From Anarhynchus alexandrinus (taxonomy: Eukaryota > Chordata > Aves > Charadriiformes > Charadriidae), in contig VUYV01000192.1 of the NCBI GenBank assembly GCA_008711295.1, positions 682,001 to 746,000 of the forward strand: DNA of 64,000 bases. The letters are read 5' to 3'. The notes beneath the pieces were generated by a model, which was given only the letters and a program-made list of their open reading frames with translations, did not search any database and was not told the origin of the DNA. Every line of letters begins with the position of its first letter. Position 1 is the first letter of the stretch. Both the position numbers and the translations under genes were made by a program. This document shows, piece after piece, positions 1-12,311 of the stretch.

Positions 1-2030
1 TGGAATAGAGAATTCTATAGAATACAGAGAATTCTGTATTCGTATATCATTCCTTTGATTAGCATGATCTTAAGTACCAGAGGCTACAGGACTTAAAATG
101 AACAATAATTCATTTTGTATGACTGCCCATTTGGCTGACACTCCCAGGATTGGAAGAGGGACCACCAGAGCAAAAAGCATGAGTTTTGCAGAAAACGATC
201 AAAGAAATTTGGCTAGGTATCTAAGACCAAGACAGACTCATCCTACATGGGACCACCTCTCTAGTGTGGAAGAGAGGACGCTCCTTCCATATTCTAGCAT
301 TCTAACAACAACCTTTCTCAGTCAAGGACAACAGCTATCCAATAACTAGCAGTCATAATTATTCATGGTGGTTCTCTCTCACTGCACTGGGACTATTTTA
401 TTTTTCATGAGTACACTCACACATTCTCCTCTGCACCAGTGTCTTCAGTTCTATTGTCTATTCCACCACCACTTTGTATGCAGTGTCCTGTTTCCATTGA
501 TGCTCAGTCTTGCACTTTCATGTCTTCAGTGCATTTTCATCTGCTGTTCTTCAAAAGCCATTAGCAACAGATGGTATCCCTGTATGAATGTTCATTCAAT
601 CTGCCATGATGGTGTCTGTTTAGTCCTGGACAAATTGTTTTGCTAGCAAAGTTTTTGGTTTGACATTGGCAATCACATTAATTTGGGTGCCAGGCTTTCA
701 CAATGCATTTTGTTAATGCCTTGTATCAAGCAGTTTTTTTCAATATTACTAAATAGTTCTGCATTTCAGGGATTACACATATGCCTTAACCTTTAGCCTG
801 TCAGGATTTCCTATTGCTCTACCCTACATACAGCAATGATGAAAAGAAGTTTCTAGGATGCTGAGAATTATACGTTGGTAGATTCAAAAATAGACAGGAT
901 GAAGATTTTGCTTTCTGTCAATAATTTAGCTCCTTTGAAACCTAAGAATTAGAATTATTATGATAATTTTTCCAAAGCGAAATAATGCAGCTAACTCTAA
1001 ACAAAAGGATTACACCACGCAGTAAAAACAAACCAACTTCACCTTCCATATTTCAGCAAATGATCGGAGACATCTTCCAAGCTGGTAAGGCCTGAGTCAG
1101 TATAACTTGAATTTGTTTATAAATCATGGGTATATGCAAAGGGACAGGTACTTGTTTGGCCTGCGTTCCAGTGACTACAGGTCGCTATTCGTTAGCCATG
1201 GGCACTCACAAGTAACTACCCAACAGAAGACACTACGCTTAGGGACATGCACTTCAGGCTGGCTGATTCCTCTTCTGTTTTTTTAAAATATGGTTATAAA
1301 TACATTTAAAAAAACAAATAACTGCAATGAACCTAGCTAAATATTGCATCAGTCTCTTATGAAAATGAGCCTTCTGTATTTGCATACTGCAAATGGTACA
1401 GTGATGCAGAGAATCTTTTCTATATAACACAACACAGAAGCACAGTGTGCATATAATGATATTATACAGTGTTTTAATTAAAATTTACATGAATTTTGTA
1501 CAACTGAAATGAAATATTCTGCACAATTCCAAACCTGTGCTTTATCATTGCTGATCTGTCCAGATTTCTTAAAGACTCTTTGGCAAAAACATAACATTAA
1601 ATGATTTTCAAAGGAGCAATCTTGATTGTTGCAGTAATTTCATCTATTCTAGTTAGGGAAATTGAAAACCTTGGAAAAGCCAGAGACTTTCTGAGTCATA
1701 ATTGATTTTTTTCCCCTACATTTTAGTTCAAGAACATGGCCTTCATTGACTAGTAATTAAAAAAGGAAGAAACAGGCAACCAGAGGTCTTAAAGTGCAGA
1801 TACTCATTTGCAGTAAGTACTGCTAAACTTTGGCAACCTTGCCATATTTACTTTTTCAGACACTTTTAACACCTTCCATTCCATGGAAAATCACAAATAT
1901 TCAAATTCTTTTACAGGGACAGATCAGACATGAAGTTTAGAGAGGGGGAAATCCACAAAATTAATTTAAAAAATGCCTAGAAATTTCATTTTAAAGGGTT
2001 CTCACAGTAATGCCACTGAAGTCAGCATAT
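1..2030. other. Non-coding AT-rich DNA, no gene recognised
   Basis: I see no exon, RNA gene or clear interspersed repeat here. The open frames (83 codons at 98-349 and 93 codons at 365-646, both plus strand) have no recognisable domain. The only structured item is a short inverted repeat at 20-41. The block ends where LTR copy A begins. It could be intergenic or intronic. Confidence 0.6.
20..41. repeat. Short inverted repeat
   Basis: GAATACAG at 20-27 is followed by a 6-base spacer and its exact complement CTGTATTC at 34-41. A hairpin with an 8-bp stem is possible. The surrounding 40 bases also contain AGAATTCT twice. In AT-rich DNA such a stem can arise by chance, and no function is implied. 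Confidence 0.5.
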
Positions 2031-2204
2031 TGGGTTTGCGTGGCAAGGTTTTGGTAGTGGGGCAGCTACAAGGGGTGGTTTCTGTGAGAAGCTGCTAGAA
2101 GCTTTCCCCATGTCCGACAGAGCCAATACCAGTTGGCTCCAAGACAGACCTGCTGCTGGCCAAGGCTGAGCCCACCAGCAATGGGGGTAGTGCCTCCCGG
2201 GTAA

Positions 2205-2214
2205 CATATTTAAG
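2205..2214 (+). promoter_or_regulatory. TATA-like box of LTR copy A
   Basis: CATATTTAAG sits about 175 bp into the LTR, and the identical sequence occurs at the matching place in copy B (35771-35780). Its conservation between copies and its position make it the likely LTR core promoter. Whether it is active now is unknown. Confidence 0.45.
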
Positions 2215-2262
2215 GGGAAAAAAGTTGCTGCACAACAGTAACTTCAGCCAGAGAGAGGAGTG

Positions 2263-2791
2263 CCCCTCTACTCCGCTCTCATGAGACCCCACCTACAGTA
2301 CTGCATTCAGCTCTGGGGCCCCAACATAAGAAGGACATGGACCAAAGGAGGGCCAGGAAGATGACCAGAGGACTGGAGCACCTCTCCTATGAAGACAGGC
2401 TGAGAGAGTGAGTTGGGGCTGTACAGCCTGGAGAAGCAAAGGCTCTGGGGAGACATTATGGCTGCCATTCATGCTTAAAGGGGGCCTACAGGAAAGATGG
2501 AGAGGGACTCTTTATCAGGGAGTGTAGTGATAGGACAAGGGGTAACGGTTTTAAACTGAAAGAGGGTAGATTTAGATTAGATATGAGGAAGAAATTCTTT
2601 ACTGTGAGGGTGGTGAGACACTGGAACTGGTTGCCCAGAGAAGCTGTGGATGCCCCATCCCTGGAGGTGTTCAAGGTCAGGCTGGATGGAGCTTTGAGCA
2701 ACCTGGTCAAGTGGAAGGTGTCCCTGCTTATGGCAGGGGGGCTGGAACTAGATGATCTTTAAGGTCCCATCCAACTCTAACCATTCTATGA
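2263..2791 (+). mobile_element. CR1 LINE 3' fragment nested in LTR copy A
   Basis: This is a 5'-truncated CR1 non-LTR retrotransposon, about 530 bp. The start reads like the end of CR1 reverse transcriptase (CCCCTCTACTCCGCTCTC, then the region for the PHL-YC-QLWGP stretch). Downstream come the regions for RLFI and for the WNWLPREAV-like stretch near the C terminus, then the 3' UTR ending AACCATTCTATGA. The plus frame is broken: a short insertion near 2410 (GAGAGAGTGAGTTGGGG) introduces a stop. The LTR sequence stops at GAGGAGTG (2255-2262) and resumes at AGTAAGAATATG after the insert. Copy B runs through the same place without interruption. A possible 4-bp duplication (GAGT) borders it. It is a dead copy. 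Confidence 0.9.
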
Positions 2792-3152
2792 GTAAGAATA
2801 TGTGAGAAAAACAACTCCACAGACACTAAGGTCAGTAAAAAAGGACAGGGAGGAGGTGCTCCAGACACCAGAGCAGAGATTCCCCTGCAGCATGTGGTGA
2901 AAACCATGGTGAGGCAGGCTGTTCCCCTGCAGCCCATGTTGGTTAACGATAGAGCAGATGGATGGACAAAAGGAGGCTGTGATCCCGTGGGAAGGGGAGG
3001 ACCACAGGCGAGACCAGGTAGATGCCCCCCGAAGGAGCCTGTGACCCCGTTAAAAGCCTGTGCTGGAGCAGGCTCCTGACAGGACCTGTGGCCCCATGGA
3101 AAGAGGAGCCCACGCTGAAGCAGGTTTGCTGGCAGGACTTGTGACCCCACAG

Positions 3153-3314
3153 GGGACCCACAATGGAGCAGTCTGTTCCTGAACGACTGCGCCCTGTGGA
3201 AGGGACCCACGCTGGAGCGGTTCATGAAGAACTGCAGATCATGGGAAAGACACACATTAGAGAAGTTCATGGGGAACTGTCTCCCATGGGAGGGACCTCA
3301 CGCTGGAGCAGGGG
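3153..3314 (+). repeat. Degenerate minisatellite inside LTR copy A
   Basis: Three and a half units of about 45-49 bp start at 3153, 3202, 3247 and 3292. Each follows the pattern GGGACCCACGCTGGAGCAG, then TTC-TGAAGAACTG, then CCCRTGGGA. Related CCCACGCTG(G/A)AGCAGG boxes also occur just upstream (3109-3124). Copy B has lost most of this array. Such arrays are prone to unequal recombination. Confidence 0.75.
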
Positions 3315-3511
3315 AAGAGTGTGAGGAGGAAGGAGCAGCAGAGACAACATGTGATGAACTGACTGCAACCCCCATTCCCTGTCCCTCTACACCACAGCAG
3401 GGGAGGAGATGGAGAAATTGGGAGTAAAGTTGAGCCCAGGAAGAAGGGAGGGGTAGGGGGAAGGTGTTTTTAAGATTTGGTTTTATTTCTCATTACTCTG
3501 ATTTGATTGGT

Positions 3512-3517
3512 AATAAA
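3512..3517 (+). other. AATAAA poly(A) signal in LTR copy A
   Basis: AATAAA lies in the 3' part of the LTR, before a T-rich/GT-rich stretch. The matching place in copy B reads CAATAGATC, so that copy has lost the hexamer. If LTR transcripts formed, this would be the expected R-region poly(A) site. That is an inference from LTR architecture. Confidence 0.4.
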
Positions 3518-4439
3518 TTATTTCCTTGAGTCAAGTCTGTTTTGCCTGTGACAGTAATAGGTGAGTGATCTCTACGTGTCCTTATCTCAACCCATAAGCC
3601 TTTCTTTATATTTTATCTCCCCTCTCCAGTTGAGGAGGGGAGTGACAGAGCAGCTTTGGTCTGCGTCCAGCCAGGGTCATCCCACCACAGCAATAATGAA
3701 ACCATTATCATGCTATTCAATAAATCCACGACAAGCTCACAACCTAAATACTGTGGGTGGATCTATCCCTCTTCTTTCCTTTAGTGAAGGGAAACATCAG
3801 AACTGAAAAAAACACAGAGAACAGGAAAGGATGATCAAAGTTATGGAACAGCTCCCACACAAAAAGATAGGTCAGACTCGGGTCTGGAAAATGGTCCAGC
3901 CATGCTTATTTAAGCTTCTGGATAATTCTCCAATGTAATGAAAAAACATATGGACATAAAGTGGGTAGAGAGGCGCAGCTACTGACAGAAAAGTCCTCTG
4001 AAAGTTTCAAAAGACACTGCAGTCTAGTTACATTTGGTAACAGAAAATGAGATAAGCCTTGGGTCAAATTTAAATTTGAGACTAGTGGAGCTGTAATTAT
4101 CTCATTTATATAATAACACAGATTTAAGAAGTAATCACCTTTATCTTGATAAGAACTGCACAGCAACAAGGAACCAAATAAAATGAAGTTGTACTATGAT
4201 ACATTTAAGATACTGTTTAACATATTCAGATTTTTCTCCTGGCAGAAAAGCAAATTATCCATCAAAGTACAGTAGCAGCTGGCCACTGTACATGCCAACA
4301 TCTAGCTTCTCTAACGAAAAATGTTGCATTTAACAAAAGTTTGGCTTCCTGTGTTTCCTTACAAACTATTCCGAAATTTTTAGAAAATAAATAAGAATAC
4401 TGCAATGCAGGGGAATAACAGCGATGAACAAAACATGTT

Positions 4440-4865
4440 ATGATTCAGATCTTCAGTTTGAATAAGTCAACACATTTAATAAAGCCAAGAAGTAATTTGT
4501 ACCATTTAATAATCATGTCTGCATATGAAAGGTATTTCTCCACGAAGATCCTGAGCTTCAACAAGCACAGAGGGCTAAGCAAAGAGACATCCAAGCGAGC
4601 ACCAACCAAAGTAAAGTACTTCACGGCAGCACAGCCTCTGCCCAGCACAGCGCAGCGCAGCGTGCAGCCTGAGCTCATTAGCCCTTCCCACAGCGCTGCC
4701 TCTACCTTTGAAAGGCTCTACTTGCAGCAGACCAATGCAGCACTCCTCCTGGAGGCAGACCCAGGATTTCCAACACAGTGTTGTATCTTAATGAAAAGAC
4801 TTGAGCATCTGGGTGTTTTGACCCTTATGAGACAATTTTCAGGACTTTTGCAGTTACATAACTAA
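4440..4865 (+). other. Unrecognised 141-codon open frame
   Basis: The frame has no signal peptide, membrane span or motif that I can name. Its first third is encoded by very AT-rich DNA, which gives Ile/Leu/Lys/Asn-rich sequence typical of random translation. Its middle lies on a GC-richer stretch (about 4620-4760) with repeated GCAGC-like trinucleotides. It could be chance, or part of a non-coding transcript or exon. I see no clear splice-site pair or poly(A) arrangement defining a gene. Confidence 0.12.
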
Positions 4866-7800
4866 CTAACTAACTTTGAAGATTGGAGTGCTTTCAGGCC
4901 CCTTCTTCTTTGCCTATAACCAAAGGGACAGAAAAGAAAGGACCAAACATTTTTGTTTGCTCTTAGATCTGGAAGATCTTTCTGTGGTTCTGTCTTTTTA
5001 TTCACTTGTGGAAACCTTCACGATTCACTTGCAACTAATACTAACATTGGTAAGTTTCTACTGTGGAATGCTGCAGTATTCTTTCTGGAAATAAAACCAC
5101 TAATTTAAGAAAATGCATTACTGTAATGTGAGATGCAATGTCATTGGTTCTCACTAAAAGAGTCTACAGATGTTGCAGATTACCAATGTCATAAATGTTT
5201 ATATGTTCTTCAAATGGTGAAACTACAGAATACAGTACGTACTCTTCATCAACCATACCATTTTTGTCTGACAGTTGGTGTATTTATTTTAACTGTCAAA
5301 TTACGATATCTGTCAAAACATATCGCCTTCTTTCTATCACCATATGCCAAGCTAAATCTTCACATTCTCACTTGGATGTCATGACTGCTTCAGCATTTTG
5401 TACTGCATATTTCTCAAGTGTAGAACGATCTTTGAAGTAATACATTCCCTTACTAATAAAGTAACAAGAAACAAAGTACCTGTTATTGTCATTAATTTCC
5501 ACATTGACTATTCTGTGACATTATGACTATGGCAGAAAATGGTCTGTTTGCCTATAATTAAATGCCGTAATTATATCTGTACCTGTCATGAACATAAAGT
5601 ACCAGATTTAAAGACTGTAAGGGGGCAAAGTACCACCTATTGAATGGGAAGTTTAAATCCTATTTCCAAAATTTGACAGAAGAATTTGAAAGCCTATGTC
5701 TCATTTCATCTAATGACAATTCTCCTCCAAAAATTGTGATTTAAGTGAGAACTGTTTGTCTTTTGTCACTGGCTCTAAATGCAAAGTGGGTGCCTAACTG
5801 CGCTATTCAACGTTGAAAACTACTCTTTCACCTGCTTGGAGGACTTGAAATGATAATTTCACAGTGAAAAACAAAATACAGTTTATTATAAATATTGCTG
5901 ATGTGGAAAAATAATAAAAATCTAAATGTAAAAAAAACCCAACAAAACATTTAAAAAAAAACCTTCCTCAAGCTCAGAGACAGACAGGAGCTGTGTGAAA
6001 AGAAACAGTTTACTGAAATTGTTTTTTTTTTTTAATTACCCAAAACCAAAGTAATTGGAGGAAAAAATAAATCTTGATCAACAATTTACTGATATGCCAT
6101 TATCTTGGTCTGTGCTCTGGAGCCCACAGCTGTGCTGTCACCTATCCCAGGTTTGGAAACTCCAGAGAAACCCTATTCCAGCCTGTCTCCAGGTTGGAAA
6201 CTTGACAGTTTGGGAATCCCACTTTACATTAGGATATGCTCACTTGAGTATTTGTTCATGAGAATACAGTTTAGAAATCCTAGGATAAATTTTTAGTGTT
6301 CACTTCTCTGGGGAAACCTGTCTTCACAATATATGAATAATCCCATACAGAATTTACACACACTAATAACAAGTAACAGAATGACACAGTTTAAGTCCTG
6401 TTTGGGATTCTGACCTTAGACAGTATACACAAATTGCCAACAGCGAAGGCAGCTGATCTGCCTCCCTTGGAAATATAGTAGACAAGGAGCACTCAGACAG
6501 GTATGCTTCCTCCACGAGATGGTATTAAGCTACTAAACTACTACAGCTGTTCACCTCAGCTGCAACTGCATTCATCAACTCTACGAGTACTTAAAGGAGT
6601 CTGCCTGTTCAGGTGCTTGAGAAATAAAAAACACAAACTGTTTAAGTTTCCATACCTCCTTTGTTTCTGGTGCCTTATTCTTTATCAAAAGAGACATCAC
6701 ACACATGGTCATACGATTCTTTATATCCATTATGATAAAATACCGATTTTTTTGTCCCCCTATATAAAATTAATTTGACAAATAAATACCATGTTTTCAA
6801 CCCCTCACTTGAATCTTCATAGTAAAGGTAACACTACTAAAATAATAAAATATAGTAATAATGGAATTTGCTACCTTCAGCTTTTTTGACCCTCAAATGA
6901 TGAAGAAAAAGTTTTGGAAAGTAGCTAGCTTGCAAACAATCCTACATTCCCAATCCTACTTAGAGACCATGCCTGCTAAGTTTCTCATTCACAATACCTT
7001 TAGATAGAAGGTTTTGCTTTTAAGACAAGTCTCAAAATTGTAAACCAGGCATGACCACAATCTGTAAAAATTCACAAGATAAGGAAGCTAATAGATTAAG
7101 TTGTCAAAAAAAAAAAAATCTATTCACTTTAAAAGATAGCTGGAGTAAAGAACTTCAACAGATAAAGTTGATCCAAACCTGTAAAAGAACTCAGAAAAAA
7201 AGAAAGTCTGGATAAACCAATAGCAGCGAAATCATTTTTATATGAAGTCCATAGTCACACAGAGTGTTTTTAACCAGCAGGACTACGACTTCTTTATGAC
7301 AGTTGAAAGCTGAATAATAAATTCATGCAACTTTTTATCATATCTGCTTTACACTTCTTTCAAGTTTAGTTCTAGTCTATATCCACAAAATAACCTCCCC
7401 TGAAATGGCCTCACAATTCATTAGCTGCAGTCCCGATCAGGTAATGCTTCTAAAATCTAAAATTATGTATTTTATAGACTTCTTGGCTGGATTTTGGAGA
7501 TATTATTGAAGAGGAATTTTGAAACAAAAAATGTAGTTTTCAAATTAGGATCTTTTCACTTATCTTTTTTTTTTTAAAGGTACAATTTTCTATGCTGTAT
7601 TTTTTACAGTAGTAAGAGAACATCAATTTCCAACAGGTCGTGGTATATTCTCCCTGTAGCTGCAGACTAAAAGAATCAGAAAAAGAAGACAATTTCAGAA
7701 CAACATCTAAATCAGCTGGCCATAACAGCTTTGCAAAGTGTTCTAATTTGGACTTAAAAATACTACCTAGCTATTTAAAATTCTAAAAGATTATCATAGC

Positions 7801-8165
7801 ATATACATAGTATTTTATAAATACCATCAGTTTCATAAAGATGTTACGAATACTCGTCTTATTCAGAGAAAGATGAAAACAGCTCTGTATAGACAAAGTA
7901 AAAATAAACCCTCTTAAAGACTTTTTCAATGTAAAAAAAATATGGAGGGAGGCTTATTGAATTAATTGCAAAACCTGGATTTGATCTGATTGTAGCTGTT
8001 TGGCTGTGTGAAAGAGAAGCAGCAGAAAAAAACAGGAGCAGGAACAGAAGACAGCAAGAAAGCAACAGCGTGGCCAAAACACACTTATGGCTTGTCCCTC
8101 ACAGAATTCAAGTAAACACTGAGTAAAATGCTGTTTGGAAAGGGTTTAAATTTGCAAACTCTTTT

Positions 8166-8197
8166 CTGTTTGAATCTGTTTCCTGTTTGAATCTTTC
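8166..8197. repeat. Two-copy short tandem repeat
   Basis: CTGTTTGAATCTGTTTC is followed at once by CTGTTTGAATCTTTC. It is a local duplication with a 2-base difference in length. No function is evident. Confidence 0.6.
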
Positions 8198-11100
8198 ATT
8201 TTCAAGGAAACAAGCATTTATGTACCTTGTAACCAAGCCAGCTTTCAAAAATACTGTTTACCACTAATAATATGTAGAACAATCCCAAAAGAAACAACAA
8301 TTTTGGAAACAATTGAGGCAACAGGGCAAGCCAGGCAAAAAAATATTACGGGCACCAGTTCTCACCAGTGCTGCCATTAATCCCAGACTGTAGTCCAAGA
8401 CATAGGGTCCACTTCCATGGCGTGCACTCTCGGAGCCCTGATGTTTGAGAGCCTGATTCACATGCAAAACTCTTCAGAAACAGAAGGCTGATCTTCCCTT
8501 CACAGCTTGTGGCTGCACACACATCCCCTCGCCCTCCATTAGTCACTCTGATCTGAAGTACTATTTTATTTCACATACCCAAGGAATTTAATGCAAAGTC
8601 ACCTACTCCAAGTCTTAAGTGTCACTTTCTGGACATAGAGCAGGGGCTTAAAGAATCCTCAGTGTCCCTACACACCAAATCCTTGGCCAGAAAAGGCAAA
8701 CTTGGAGGTAAAACCGGAAATCCCTTCTCATCACAGGTAGCTTCTGGATTTTTCACAGCCCTGATGAGTCAACTTATTCTATAGGTGGGAAATTAACAAT
8801 CCCTTTCACACAGAAATATTGAGATATTTGAAAATGTTCAATTGCAGCACAGGGTATTTTAGAAATTTACTCTGGCAATTCTCTCACAGCCTTATTAATA
8901 ATTAACTTCCATTACAATACAAAGCCTCTCCATTTAATAGTACAATCACCCACCACCAAAGGGTAATTTTCAGCCCAAATGATACTGTAATAGATGAGGC
9001 ACCAATGATTATCTGGACATCCTTCATTTTTACGATCCATTACGAAACAAGACAAAGGACTAGAAAACATGCAGTAATTTGGAGAACAAGACTACACTAG
9101 TAAAAGGCTGTTGTTTTTCTCTTCATGAAGCTACTACAGTTAAATTGTAGCAGCAATGTAATTCCAAAGCAACATAACTCCAAAATTGCCTTCTTAGTAT
9201 CGCCATGTGCTGATACAGACATCATTCTTAAGACCTTCCTTTGTGCCACTGTCCCATCCTAGCTTGTCTTTCTGGTATCTTTTCCCTTTGTTTCTGCTAA
9301 GCAAGGTACTTGTAAAGGAGTTTAGGTTTCATGAACTACAGTAGAAATTTATAGACTTGTCAAATTCAAATCCTCAGGAACCACTAGAACACTTAGAATG
9401 AATTCCAGAATATTACAGTGCAGCTACTTCTGCATTCAGCGTAATTGCTTAACTTCGCTTAAGGATATCTTCCGGAAAGGCATTCAGTTTTGTCTTACAT
9501 AGCACAAGGATGAAGAATCCACTTTGTCCTTTGTTAGTTTATTCCAAATGTTTATCACCCTCAAAGCTATTTAAAAAGTTGAATTTACCATTTGAATGCA
9601 CCTTTCCTTGCAGAATTAAAGAGCCCTTTAGAACTAAGCATTTTTTTTCATCAGCTTTCTCATACGCTATAATAAAGCTTCATTTTAATCCGCTTTCTAA
9701 TAAGCTTAAGAAATGGAGATCTTAAAATCTCTCTGATGCAAGTTCTTCTTTTTCAAGTATTTTTGAGGCTCTTTACTTACTGTCAAATCCTTAACAAGTA
9801 GGAACATCAGAGGCAAAAATGCTAAACTTTTCTCCCCAAAAGAACTGGGGTTTACTTCCCCTTCCTCTGTTTATCTATACAAGAATTATATCAACTTCAT
9901 TCTAGCACATCATCCTACAGTTTAAATCACAATGAATTCCTGGCATACTATGACCACAAAACACACTGCAGATTCATCAGTTTCCAGCATAATTTGTTGC
10001 ATACCATGGAGCATTCCTGCATTTTTAGATCCTAGGCACAGATCTAAGACTTTCTGAATGGGCTGAGCTCTGCATACAATTCAGAAAACTGTACTGTAAC
10101 CAATATTGTTTTAATTCTTACCATCTCTAAATAACAAATTACTAGCAGTCTTTCTATACTTACTCCAAAAATCATTGATGAAAATAAAAACAGAGGGCTT
10201 CATATGACTGCCTTCAGAAACTCACCAGAAACATGCTCAACTACTAATTTTCCTTAAACCACTCTTTACACCAGAAAGAGTTGTTTTCAACATTTTGAAA
10301 TCCTCTTTGGAAATGCTTCATTGACTCTTAACTATTTTATAGAATTCTTAGTCATAGTTATAAAAACAATTAATTGCATTTACAAGCTTACATGTTAAAC
10401 ACATTCATATCATAACTTAAAAAAGTTATGCCCATTTTTCAAACACGACTTATGCTCATAAAGCTTCCCAGAGTCAGTCAGTTGGAAAACAGGCCTACAA
10501 ACGTAAAAGTTGCGGAGGGATGTACAGGGAAAGCAGTTTCGAGTTGGTTTTGCAATCTGGGTCTAGCGTAATACAGAAGTACAAAGCTCTGGGTAGGAAG
10601 ACAAGGCAAAAGCCACCAAATTATGATTCAGATCTGCTTTTCAATACTCTGCCTCCCATAACTACAAAGAATGAAAGTTGCACTTTATCATAGTGATTTA
10701 AAAGGACCTGTTAATAAACTTCACATTACACCAGTGCACAAGCGAGCTGCTGAACGGGCACGGTAGCTCATTTATTTCAATGGGCCATGCACATAGTAAG
10801 TTCCTATTTGGGAACAGGAGAGAACCTCGATTAGCAGGAAATAACTTTCAAAAACCAAGAATAAACCTACTATATTCTTCATTTCTTTCTAGTAATTATT
10901 TGAATGTTTCTGAGTGAATTCATTTAATAACCTTTGATGACTGAATATCTGGTTTCCAGAGTTATTAAATTATAACACAAAATGGCTCATAACTCTTTTT
11001 AAATACAACTGTATAATGGATTACATCAAAAAGAATCCCTTACAATTACTGTGATATTCAGAAATAAACAAGTATGAAAACAATTATTTCCCTCTAGAGT

Positions 11101-12083
11101 GGATAACACTTCCAGTTTAACAGTCACTAGCAAAGTAATTTGTGAAGTTTATTAAGATTATGGCTTTACAGGCTCTAATTTATTGAGACAAAGCCTCATT
11201 TATGCAGAAACATTAGGACATGCTACTGACTCATTTTATATCATATATTCTTCCTGGAAGAAATTTTTCACATAATTACTTCAAATAAATGAGGTGTTTA
11301 TAGTCGATGAACCTACTCCCTTTAATCTGTTTCTGAAACAATACATATTTACGGAAAAATAGCCTAAGTTTTTTCAAACTGAAAAATAACTTGATAGTGA
11401 AAGAGATCAAGTAGCTGGTATTTCTAAAGACATACTTTTACTTCACTAAACATGTCCCTACATGATTTAAACAATTCCTGTTATAATGGTTAGGCCTCAC
11501 TTTTGCTAACTCCTTTCTCAGATTGTTGTATAGACAACAATTATAGTCAGATTAAAAGAAGCTTTTTTTTTAAATCCATTTTCACTGGATTGGACCAGAC
11601 CTACTGTGAGTAACACCGCAGCGTTCAAATCCACACCTAAATGAAAGACCAAGCACTGAATCCAGTGAATGGTATCACAATCTGCAATCAAGCATCTGCT
11701 CCTATTTATTTAAATTAGGGGAATCTTGAATAAACCTTGTAGTGTAGATACACGAACTAAGGTCTCTTCACAGTCTCCTCAGCCCTGCTAAGAGGTCTGC
11801 TTAATCAGCCATCAGATGAAGCTACATGCCTCCTGTGATAAACTGACTATATGGTTCTTGAGTCAGATTGGACAATCTCATCATGCCTACGCACTGTCCT
11901 ACTGCACGGCACGGAAGTGGCGTTCCCTGGATAAGGGAAACAGAAGAGTATCGAAAAAGTTGCTAGTAGACCATTGCCACATTGCCTTAACGATAAGGTA
12001 CTTTATTCTCACAATGACACTTTATATGTATTGTTTTAAGTAGTCTTCAGTGCTCAGTTATCCCCAGTTAAAAAAAAAAAAAA

Positions 12084-12311
12084 TTCTTTACGTTCCTGTG
12101 TTTCAGTCTGTGCCCACTGCCTCCTGTCCTGTCACTGGACACCACTGAAAAGAGTCTGGTCCATTTCCTTTACACTCTCCCTTCAGATATTTCCACATTT
12201 TCATGAGATCCACCTGAGCCTTCTCTTCTCCAGAATAAAAAGTCCCAGCTCTCTCAGCCTTTCCTCCTATGTGAGGGGTTCCTGCCCCTTAATCATCTTA
12301 GCAGCCCTTTG
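12084..12311 (-). mobile_element. Internal CR1 LINE fragment
   Basis: The plus-strand text (TTCCTGTGTTTCAGTCTGTG, then CTTGTCC-like, CACTG, CTTCTCTTCTCCAGA, CTCTCAGCCTTTCCTC) follows the reverse complement of CR1 pol closely and parallels 19380-19600 of the other minus-strand CR1 in this window. The piece covers the region for the [10 protein letters not shown] and [16 protein letters not shown] stretches. It has neither the CR1 3' terminus nor the 5' part. A 14-base A-run (12070-12083) abuts its left side. Frame-disrupting differences make it an old dead fragment. The exact ends are approximate. Confidence 0.8.

Larger units (their letters stand above)
2031..3690 (+). mobile_element. Avian ERV-type LTR, copy A, interrupted by CR1
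   Basis: The element begins TGGGTTTGCGTGGCAAGG and ends around CCCACCACAG, the same ends as the copy at 35601-36520. Excluding the inserted CR1 (2263-2791), about 1.13 kb is LTR-like. A TATA-like CATATTTAAG lies at 2205-2214 and an AATAAA at 3512-3517, giving a plausible U3-R-U5 order on the plus strand. No gag, pol or env sequence adjoins it, so it is best read as a solo LTR. Immediate flanks show no convincing target-site duplication. I recall this sequence type as a dispersed repeat in bird genomes. Its class (ERV-L or other) is an inference, supported by a 3' portion resembling that of the LTR at 38561-39054. The long frames in it (for example minus strand 2728-3270) are not genes. Confidence 0.8.
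3691..12083. other. Non-coding AT-rich DNA, about 8.4 kb
   Basis: No exon or RNA gene is recognised. Contents worth noting are a 141-codon frame (see 4440-4865), a local GC-richer run at about 4620-4760, several A- and T-runs of 10-13 bases, and an imperfect 15-17 bp tandem pair at 8166-8197. A short box repeated in AT-rich surroundings (CAGGTTTGGAAACTCC and CAGGTTGGAAACTTG, about 6148-6202) is probably coincidental. Other frames are below 95 codons and look random. Confidence 0.6.

Noticed and set aside
2728..3270. 180-codon minus-strand frame as a gene
   Set aside because: It lies antisense within LTR copy A and runs across the CR1 3' edge. It is explained by stop-poor GC-rich repeat sequence and has no known domain.
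4440..4865. 141-codon frame as a protein gene
   Set aside because: No domain or coding character was recognised. The AT-rich first third reads as random translation. It is kept only as a low-confidence open frame.
7859..8077. 72-codon minus-strand frame beginning with a hydrophobic Leu/Ser-rich stretch, as a secreted peptide
   Set aside because: The leader-like N terminus is followed by unpatterned sequence. Leu/Phe-rich starts are expected by chance in T-rich strands, and no gene structure supports it.
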